Below, one piece after another: positions 9,489 to 16,383 of a stretch of DNA of 24,491 bases. Numbering within the stretch: the first letter of the stretch is position 1; each line of letters opens with the position of its first letter. A program made the translations under genes and the position numbers. The notes under the pieces were generated by a model. That model made no database searches and was not told the DNA's origin. It saw only the letters and a program-made list of their open reading frames with translations. The stretch covers positions 21,453-45,943 of the forward strand of contig MNCI01019071.1 in assembly GCA_015680685.1 (NCBI GenBank). The letters run 5' to 3'. Source of the DNA: Gnetum montanum. Lineage: Eukaryota; Streptophyta; Gnetopsida; Gnetales; Gnetaceae.

Positions 9489-9760
9489 GCCCTGTTTTGC
9501 TAAGCATGGATTGCATGAGGATGATAGTGGACTTGCCATAGCACGCAAAGCCTTGGAGGCATTCATGATGGGCCCCATAATTTGTGCTGCAGTGCTAGGC
9601 CAGACCAAGGATGCTATTATCAATTATCCTAGGCAGTTCTCTAGGGCCTTTGAACATTGTCAAGTTCGTGGCTGGCTACATGAGGATTGGTCTCCTAATG
9701 GACCCGTTTTTCCTCAAATGATTGATCCTGCAGCAAGTGTACCTACTCCATTTGCTAGTG
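9489..9760 (+). pseudogene. Exon 3: unassigned conserved-looking segment
   Basis: The exon follows TTTCGTAG and ends before GTAAAT. Both boundaries keep the frame, phase 2 in and phase 1 out. It is open throughout, with a Cys/His-bearing start (PCFAKHGLHEDDSG), a helical AIARKALEAFMMGP stretch, and GWLHEDWSPNGPVFP near the end. I do not recognise the family. It lies directly after the FCP1-like fold, so it may be the C-terminal edge of that domain or the start of the next. Confidence 0.5.
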
Positions 9761-9865
9761 GTAAATGATTGTGTTCCAGGCTTGATTTTCATTTTTGTTA
9801 AATCATTGCTTAGCATGTTTTTGACTTTTTTTGGCTCAATGTTTTCTGTGTCTTTTCTACATCAG

Positions 9866-10909
9866 TAATTCCCCTTGATGAGGTTACCGTCACATCCAGG
9901 TGCACTGAGGCTACTCTTTGTATGAAGTTTGGAGAGACAGAGGAGTCGCAACCATGGTTGCATAAGAAGGCACCTGAACAAATCATCAGCCATCTTACTA
10001 GCGCAGGCCTGTTGGACTTGTTTACTTCCTTGACTCCCAATGTTCCCATGATTGAAATGGCTGCCATCATTAACTCTTTTAACGATGACGTCTCTTATTT
10101 TACTACATGGGTTCGAGGAGTGAAGGTGTCCTTCCACCTTACCGCCGAATTCTTTTTCAATCTTTTCGACGTGCTAGCAAATGGTGCTAAGGTGGTGGTA
10201 GATAGGGGAACTAGAGAGGGGCATGTGATCAAAGAACTTGAAGACTAGCTAGGTGTACTGCGAGGTCCTAAGGGCTTCGCCATGTAAGACGATACTACCT
10301 TGGCAGAGGTAAACTTTCTATACCTGCTCTTTAGAGCTCGAGCATTTCCTAAGTCTCTTTCCCAAACAAGAAGTCTTAGGGTGGAGTCTGCATGTGTTAT
10401 GAATTCAGTCTTAGAGACTGGTATGTGCTATGATTGGGCATAGTTCCTTGTATTGGGTCTTTGTGGAGAGATCATCAGGCTACGTTCCAATGTTGATGCT
10501 AGGTCCCACTTCACCTTTGCCTTTTTTGCGAGCTATCTCCGTAGATTTGCTAAGCTCTTAGTGGTCTATGGAGATACCCATTATGTGTTAAGGGACTGTT
10601 CACAGTTGTCTAACCCCTGGATTTGTCACCTATTTAACACCACCAGATACCAAGATCCACCTAAAGGCATCAAGGAGTTAGTCTCTGTCACAACAAGGGG
10701 CGTAGCCAGTCATTCCCACCATTTGCGTGATAGCCTGGGGTTGGATCCATCCCAACTACACACAAGTGTTAGGAGGGCTGAGCGCTTAATCCAGGAGATT
10801 GTCAGGAAGGCCAAGGCTAAGGTGAGAAGAGGTGAGCATCCAAGAGATCTTGCCATGGAGGCGAGGCTGCTGAGGGCTAAGAAGATTCGATTCACCTTGT
10901 CAAGAGTGG
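9866..10909 (+). pseudogene. Exon 4: resembles plant transposon-associated domain
   Basis: This is the longest exon, with one frame running through stops at 10246, 10285 and 10441. The segment FNDDVSYFTTWVRGVKVSF followed by AEFFFNLFDV resembles the V-RG-x-V-x-F-[ST]-x-x-x-[IF] start of domains annotated as putative plant transposon proteins or plant mobile-like domains. That is pattern memory, not a search result. Further on, SYLRRFAKLLV is followed by a basic helical stretch (RLIQEIVRKAKAKVRR, ARLLRAKK). The exon ends GTGG before GTAAGT. All three stops fit loss of a Gln codon (CAG or CAA). Confidence 0.5.
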
Positions 10910-11028
10910 GTAAGTATTTTATTATTTTTTCTTTAAGCGTTGTTTATCACTTTTTTAATTTAGTTATTTACTTAAATATGTATGCCTATTACATCATGCT
11001 AACTTTATATTTACTGGTGCTAATGAAG

Positions 11029-11592
11029 GATATCCCCGAGGGAGAAATGGAAAAATTAGCTCTAATGGATGAACCTGAAATAGTCACCACTGGGTGTAAT
11101 GAAGAGGAGGATATGAGGGAAGAAGCAGTTGAGGCCATTCCCATCTTACAGGAAGAGGATCAATTGAGTACCATGGAGCGACACTTGCTGAGGTTTTAGA
11201 TGCCCTTAAGCACTCAAGCGAGGAGAAAGGTGTTTTTGATGGTTTCTTTGATGGGTCTCCACACCTTGGTGATCCACCTGAGCTGACCAGCAAAGGGCCA
11301 CTTGGTAAGTCTTGTTAGTTTGATCTACATTTCGTATCTTCTTAGTTTTATGCATTTTTTAAACTATCATGGCTTTTCTTAACATCAGACATAGATGCTG
11401 AGGTACCTAAAGCACCTACATCTCAAGTGGGTGGGTTGGAGTTTGAGGCCCCAGTTGAGAGGCCTTCTCATATAGATTCAAGATCCACTGATCCATTAAG
11501 GCCATGGCCTGAGATGCCCAATAAAGTAGACTTCATTACTGGCATCGTCAATGATGTTGTTGCTCATCTGAGACAGGCTCATCCTAAATTAG
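11029..11592 (+). pseudogene. Exons 5 and 6: acidic linker
   Basis: Exon 5 (11029-11304) is Glu-rich (DIPEGEMEKL, CNEEEDMREEAVEAIP). A one-base frameshift lies near 11160; beyond it the reading continues one frame over (TLAEVLDALKHSS, DGFFDGSPHLGDPPE). Exon 6 (11389-11592) joins in phase 1 and contains APVERPSHIDSRS and MPNKVDFITGIVNDVV. The intervening intron (11305-11388) and the next one (11593-11686) have clear GTAAGT or GTATGT donors and CAG or TAG acceptors. No domain is recognised; the composition suggests a disordered linker. Confidence 0.5.
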
Positions 11593-11686
11593 GTATGTAC
11601 TTTATACTAAGTTCCTAAGTTCATTGTGTTTTTGCATCTATTGGAGATCTTTGGTTGGCTTATATATGCAATTTTCGTACTTGTAG

Positions 11687-12670
11687 GTGTGAAGCTTCAA
11701 TAGAGTCCTTTCGAGGCTACTCATATTGATGGTCTCCCAGAATTGCTAGGAGATATTGAGCAGATCCTGAGAGGGATTTATGATGCAGTTTTCAGTTGTG
11801 TTGTCCCAAATGCCAAATCTCTATGGACCTGCAGGTGCTCAATTGAACAATTATGGTTTGAAATTCAATCATTGAAGGAAAATATAGTGAAGGTGACAGA
11901 GGAGAGGAATTACTTGCAAGCCCATTATGATTTTGCCTCTACTAGGTTGGCAGGTGATAGTACATGGCATACATTTGAGATCACCTATGCACGTTATTGG
12001 GCAGGCTTGAATAGCAAGGTGCAGGCGATTCGAGATTTGGCCGAATAGAGGGCCTAGATGGATTTATTGAATAGGAAGTGCCATGACTAGAAGTCCTTCA
12101 TGTCCAAAGTACGTAAATGGGACTAGGATCAGAAAGATCATAAGCACCAATATAAAAAATGGTTGAAAGACGAATCAGTGGAACATCGCCGGTTGGAGAT
12201 GTTCGTGGAGGGGTTAGGTTTGCACTCTTCCTATGAGAAGTTTGGTGAATATACAAAAGTGGAGGGATCTCCTGAGAGATCCATTACCACTGCCTCTGGG
12301 GAGGCTTCAAAAAGTATGTTTTCTCTTGAGCATCCCTCCTGGTCGTCGGTGGACAAGGGTAAGACCTTGGCCAACATCAACCTCAAACTTGAGAAAGATT
12401 AGGCTTGCATGTCCGAAAAAGAGATTCTATAGTGCTTGGAAGATAATCTCAGGCCTTCCTCACCCATGAGTATTTTATTGCTTTCAGTCATCATTTCTAT
12501 TTAGTGTCTTTGATCTCTTTTACCTATTTTTGTGTGTGCATTTACTCATTTTGTTGTTTGTTTTCTCTTCATGACAGTGGCATGGTGATGATGAGGCTGG
12601 CCCTAGTGGGACAGGAGCTAATGACGTAGAGGATTTTGGATACCAGCCCCCTCCTAACACTAGTGCATGA
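11687..12670 (+). pseudogene. Exons 7 and 8: coiled coil and Pro-rich tail
   Basis: Exon 7 contains IEQLWFEIQSLKENIVKVTEER, with heptad-like spacing of hydrophobic residues, and likely self-associates. It then becomes charged (KSFMSKVRKWD, HKHQYKKWLKDE). Seven TAG stops fall in this exon (11701, 12046, 12055, 12088, 12124, 12400, 12430), each in a context where Gln would fit. The proposed last exon starts after GACAG at 12578 and ends at TGA 12668-12670, with GDDEAGPSGTG and YQPPPNTSA. The join between exons 7 and 8 is off by one phase, so the donor may have mutated or lie elsewhere. Confidence 0.5.
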
Positions 12671-12989
12671 TTTGGCTTGTTGGTCTTGTCAACCTTGTCA
12701 TTTCTTTGTTAGTTTATTGTTGTTGTTTTTTTTTGTTTTTGCTATTTTTGGAATATGTGAAGACAAACGTAACACGATCATGGTGTAATATGTATTTATT
12801 CTATTGCCATGCTAACACTCCGTATTACATATATTTATATATTTTATTTTACTTTTTCGAGTTTCTTTGTGAACGTAAATGTAAATCAGAACTGTGTCTA
12901 ACAAAATATGAAATGAACATTGTAACTTGCAAAATGTGAATGATAATGACGTAATGAAATTTCAGTAGATTGATGGTACACTGTACTCT
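12671..12989. other. 3' flank of the pseudogene
   Basis: This T-rich non-coding DNA follows the last exon. TTGTTAGTTT and TTGTTGTTGTTTTTTT strings would suit a 3' untranslated region, but no definite poly(A) signal stands out. The 90-codon plus frame at 12667-12939 is hydrophobic and looks accidental. Palindrome array C starts right after. Confidence 0.45.
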
Positions 12990-13172
12990 AGTTTAAAGCC
13001 ATTTCAGGCTAGGTGCATTAGTTTAAAGTCATGATGGACTATTGTATCTTTGTCGAAGAAAAAGATGAGACTGTAGTTGTTTTTGGTGAAAATTTTTTTT
13101 TATGAAGGAACTGACCATGGCTAGTTTAACATCATTACGGATGCTTGGTATTTTAATGTCATTCCAGACATT
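12990..13172 (+). repeat. Palindrome array C (four units)
   Basis: Four units all have 6-base loops. AGCC/GGCT at 12997-13010 has loop ATTTCA. AGTC/GACT at 13027-13040 has loop ATGATG. CATC/GATG at 13130-13143 has loop ATTACG. A perfect AATGTC/GACATT at 13155-13172 has loop ATTCCA. Each is preceded by AGTTTAA or TTTTAA, and three of the four are followed by TNGG. The pairs are separated by about 80 bp of unrelated sequence. The stems differ at almost every position yet remain complementary, which is the strongest sign that pairing itself is selected or copied. Confidence 0.82.
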
Positions 13173-13187
13173 TGGTGGTTCCACTTT

Positions 13188-13196
13188 CAATTTTTG
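13188..13196. repeat. Right copy of the insertion-site duplication
   Basis: CAATTTTTG matches CAATTTTTTG at 7020-7029 except for one T. On the retroelement strand it follows the in-frame codon ATC and reads into AAAAATTG. Adding one A brings this frame into register with the RT frame across the insertion. This is what a target-site duplication plus a one-base change in a homopolymer would give. Confidence 0.55.
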
Positions 13197-14056
13197 ATCT
13201 GTTTCTTTAATTTTCGTAATTTTCTGTGGAGGGTGGGACTTGTAGGCATGATCTTGTACTTGCCATCCCCCTCATTGGATACGTCAAATGGTAATTTTGA
13301 CCACGGAACTTTTGTCGAAATGGTTCCTATGGCTGCATCTTCTTATGCTTCCTCTGTTTTAGAAATGGCGTAGTTTGGAGATTGACCATTGTCTAAGGCT
13401 TCACTAGTGTTGTCCTTCTTAGGTTCAGAGAGTTCAATCTCTGGCCCTTGGTTGGTTCCTATGTGTGAGGAAGTGAATGATGTTGCCACATCCCCATGTA
13501 TTATTATTTCACCACCCTCATAAGGTAAGTAAATTTCTTGATGGATTGGTGACAATATGGCTTTTAATTGAGCTAACCAAGGTCGTCCCGATATCATATT
13601 AAACCCCGACATCTCATCAATGGCTACAAATTCTGCCGATGTGGGGAACCAGTCTCCTGCTATGAAATCCAAGGTGACCATGCCTTTTACCATGACATGG
13701 GAACCACTGAAAGATTTCAAGAATGATGTTGTTGTTGGCCACATTTGCTCGATGAGGCCCAGTCGTTCGATGAAAAAAAAGGGTATTACATTTGTTGCCG
13801 CCCCGTCATCGACATGCACCCTATGTATCTTAAATTGGTTAACTTGTATTGTTATAAATATAGGGGCGGTAGTGACCTCTCCCATTTTTTCATCTTGTTT
13901 GATGTCACAGGCATGAAATCCTAGAGGTGTGGACCTTGATTCTTGATGTGGAGACAATACAACGTGAATCGATGCTTCTTCTGCAATAAGGTCTTCACTA
14001 ATAGGGATTGAAGTCAACATGCATAGCAGAGCTTCCCTATGTACCTGGGAGGTCAT
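13197..14056 (-). pseudogene. Tat-lineage retroviral-type aspartic protease
   Basis: The minus frame starting at 14056 is open for 237 codons to a TAA at 13343 and resumes in the same frame to the insertion boundary at 13197. The active-site loop is VDDGAATNVI (residues about 82-91), a common plant gypsy variant of D[ST]G. The flap and C-terminal landmarks follow: GLIEQMWPTT, FSGSHVMVKG, and GFNMISGRPWL at about 151-161 (usually ILGRPW). LSPIHQEIYLPYEG comes next. It would cleave the Gag-Pol polyprotein as a dimer. Domain, length and neighbours fit the Tat lineage. Only the TAA interrupts it, so it is the least damaged piece of the element. Confidence 0.92.
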
Positions 14057-15200
14057 TACTAGGTCATACAGACTTAGGGAAGTGTTTTTTTTTTTGCTTT
14101 AAGGCTTGTGTAACCTAGGTTAGGGCACTAGCCAAGTATTTGCTATTCAGAATGTTTTTGTCTGTTGATACTTGATCCATTTGACCCAACATTTGTATTT
14201 CTCATGGAAGAGTTTTTGTGTTGTTAGCTGTAGCTGTTGGATTTGGGACACTAGATACTGCTGAATTCTTATCTTTGTGACTTGTGCTGGGCTGATCAGC
14301 AACTGGAGCCATAGGGACGACATTCAATGATGTAGGTTTTAGTGGTCCTAACTCATGTCCATAATTCTCTTTTGCCAAACGTTCCCTGCTTAGTCAATTA
14401 TCAAGGCATTCTTGTGAGGGTCGCGGGGGAACTATTAGGGGTTGTACATCGGGGTGTTACGACACCCAGATTACAAATGGAGTAGGTCAGGTTTGCAATG
14501 CCACGTTTGTTGCTGCAACGGTCAGGTGTACTCGAATGACAAATGGTTTCTATGGCGTAAGACATGTATGCATGGCAACGAGAGCTTGTGGAGGTGTTGG
14601 TGTGGATATGGTTTCAACAAGCACACGAATCACAAAAGGCCTTCATGGGGTGTTTTGTTCATTGCCGATATGGATGGTGTTAATCACATAGGGTGGCTCT
14701 TTGGTGTTAAGAGGGTCTTTGTAGACCCCCATAGATTGATTTTGAGGCCTTAATGGGTTGGCTTCATCGAAAACTATCTCACTTCTATCAATCATACATT
14801 GGATGTCTTGTTTTAGGGTGAAGTAGTAGTCGGTGCCATGCCCACACCTTTGATGATATTCATAGAACCTATCTAACCTAAAACCTCTAGGGACAGGGGG
14901 TTCATTAGCCATTGCTAACATTGGGTTTTTAGCCAACTCGCAGTATCAGTCGTATCTTTAAGACACTGTAGGAGACATTTGTTTATATTAAATTAACCCA
15001 GCTTTTAAGAGTTGGTCCAGTAGTTGTGAAGGTTTCATGGGTAAGGGTGTGTACTGGGAAGGGTCTTTTCATTTGAAGGTACAAGTATGACTCGTGTTAG
15101 TAGTTTGGGCAAAGGAGGTTTTAGGCGTAGGAGTAGGCATGGTTCTTTCGTTACTAGTAGGGGCAATAGGTTGTTTCCCTTTTTTCCCAGCATTGTTGGA
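14057..15200 (-). pseudogene. Gag C-terminal part and gag-protease linker
   Basis: In coding order there is a basic and Thr/Pro-rich stretch (NNAGKKGKQPIAP), then YTPLPMKPSQLLDQLLKAG, then YHQRCGHGTDYYFTLKQDIQ. The last is the CxxH...GHxTxxC zinc-knuckle-like region of Tat Gag with cysteines replaced by Tyr. The linker to protease (about 14057-14640) is Ser/Thr/Pro-rich, broken by several stops, and repeats PFVI[RW]V three times. The capsid part of Gag is missing: at about 15.2 kb the sequence switches to a plus-strand integrase fragment. Gag would form the particle around the RNA. Confidence 0.78.
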
Positions 15201-15221
15201 TCGAAATGTCTCTGCCATTGC

Positions 15222-16383
15222 TACAATTTTACATAAATGAACAAAACAATATGTCATAGTAGATGATAACACTAATGAAGATGATCCTATGATGGCATAT
15301 TGTTAGTATGCTTGGGTAAAATCAAAACCCACATAATCCTAGATTGGGTTCACAATGATGTATGTGGGGGACATATAGGACCTAGAGTCATGTCCACAAA
15401 GATCATATGGTTAGGTTATTACTAGTTCTAAATGGAAAATAACTACCTACAAAAGGCTAAAACATGTGACATTTTCCAATGACATAGCAACCTTATACAT
15501 GTATCTCCAACTAAGTTACATACTACGTAGATAACTTGGTCATTTTAATGGTGGTGGTTGGATATCATTGGATCCATAACACATAAGTCTTCTACATGTC
15601 ATAGCTTTATCATCACTATAACCAAATACTTCACAAAGTGAGTTGAAGCTATTCCCCTAATGAAGAAAACATCTCAACAAGTTTGTAAATTCATACTAGA
15701 TAACATAGTAGCCCATTTCGGTATACCTATGACTATAGTCATAGATAATGGACCGTTTAGTAGGTGAAAAATGAAAAAATTTTGTCATGACCTAGGCATT
15801 AAGTACTCCTTCTCATCACTGTATTACCCTTAAGCCAATGGACAAGCTAAAGTAAGTAATAAGTCTATCATAAACTTGCTTAAGAAGATGTTGAAAAATA
15901 GCAAATACAAGTGGCATGAGCAACTTGTCTATGCACTTTGGGCCTATAGAACCACATTTCAAACTACAACCGATGTAACCATGTATAACTTGTTTTATGA
16001 TTTTGAAGTTGTTTTACCTCTTGAATTGTAGGTGTCATCACTTTGATTAGCCTTATACAACTTCATCAATGATGAATAAAACAAGGAGTTGTATACCATG
16101 GACCTAGACTTAGTGGAGAAGCAATGGGTGCAAAAAATTTCTCATGTCACACAAGAGGCAAAAATAGCAACACCACCATAGCCTGAGTAAGCATAAGATT
16201 AAGGAAGGAGATCTAGTCCTCAAGGCTATCCACAAACATGCAAACAAATTCTCAGCCAACTGGGAAGGGCCTTTCTTAGTCACTAAGGCCTATGGTAATA
16301 GAGCCTTTAGGATAGCAGATATGGATGGCAATGAGCTGGTAAATCTAGTAAATCATTCCTATCTAAAGACCTATGACATGTAG
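15222..16383 (+). pseudogene. Second integrase copy, plus strand, same family
   Basis: The plus strand aligns with the minus-strand integrase at 3490-4700 almost residue by residue. Landmarks are SYDGILLVC, VHNDVCGGHIGPR, LDIIGS, CHSFIITITKYFTKWVEAIPL, HFGIPMTIVIDNGP, YYP(stop)ANGQAK, EQLVYALWAYRT and SANWEGPFLVTKAY, ending at TAG 16381-16383. The HHCC region, core and C-terminal domain are all present, with frameshifts near 15280 and about 16080-16260. The second catalytic Asp survives, but the catalytic Glu is Lys at 15849-15851 and the YYPQ Gln is TAA at 15831-15833. It starts abruptly within the spacer before integrase, so it is a truncated element fused head to head with the gag of the first copy. 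Confidence 0.9.

Larger units (their letters stand above)
7545..12670 (+). pseudogene. Multi-exon FCP1-like/coiled-coil pseudogene
   Basis: Proposed exons are 7545-7678, 8956-9405, 9489-9760, 9866-10909, 11029-11304, 11389-11592, 11687-12469 and 12578-12670. Introns begin GT and end AG. Codon phase is kept across introns 1, 2, 3, 5 and 6, and fails by one base at introns 4 and 7. The product would be about 1,080 residues: a Lys/Gly-rich start (MKGKGKQ), an FCP1/NIF-like domain, a region resembling plant transposon-associated domains, acidic linkers, a coiled coil and a Pro-rich tail ending YQPPPNTSA. In-frame stops lie at 9149, 9194, 10246, 10285, 10441, 11701, 12046, 12055, 12088, 12124, 12400 and 12430, with a frameshift near 11160. 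Because introns are present, it was not copied in from a spliced mRNA. Confidence 0.72.
7030..13187 (+). mobile_element. Gene-bearing inserted block within the retrotransposon
   Basis: The block separates protease (13343 onward, minus) from RT (7028 downward, minus) of what is otherwise one polyprotein. It is flanked by near-identical 9-10 bp strings. It holds a plus-strand multi-exon pseudogene and has palindrome arrays close to both ends: B starts about 50 bp inside the left edge and C ends about 15 bp inside the right edge, in the same orientation. No transposase was recognised. Terminal inverted repeats are at best five bases (AAAGT at the left edge and on the opposite strand at the right edge). 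It could be a non-autonomous DNA element that captured a host gene, or an undescribed element whose own gene is the FCP1-like one. Confidence 0.6.

Noticed and set aside
9273-9623. 116-codon minus-strand frame
   Set aside because: It overlaps exons 2 and 3 of the plus-strand gene, whose splice phases and FCP1-like motifs support the other strand.
9810-10137. Two minus-strand frames of 86-91 codons
   Set aside because: Antisense to exon 4; composition and motif evidence favour the plus strand.
12667-12939. 90-codon plus frame after the last exon
   Set aside because: Very hydrophobic translation of T-rich DNA, no motif, and it begins inside the final codons of the pseudogene in another frame.
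7030-13187. The inserted block as a CACTA, Helitron or ordinary MULE
   Set aside because: No CACTA ends, no TC...CTRR Helitron termini, no long terminal inverted repeat and no recognised transposase; only the 9-10 bp duplication hints at a Mutator-like mechanism.
14442-14753. 103-codon plus frame over the gag-protease linker
   Set aside because: Antisense to the repeated PFVI[RW]V linker; no recognisable domain.
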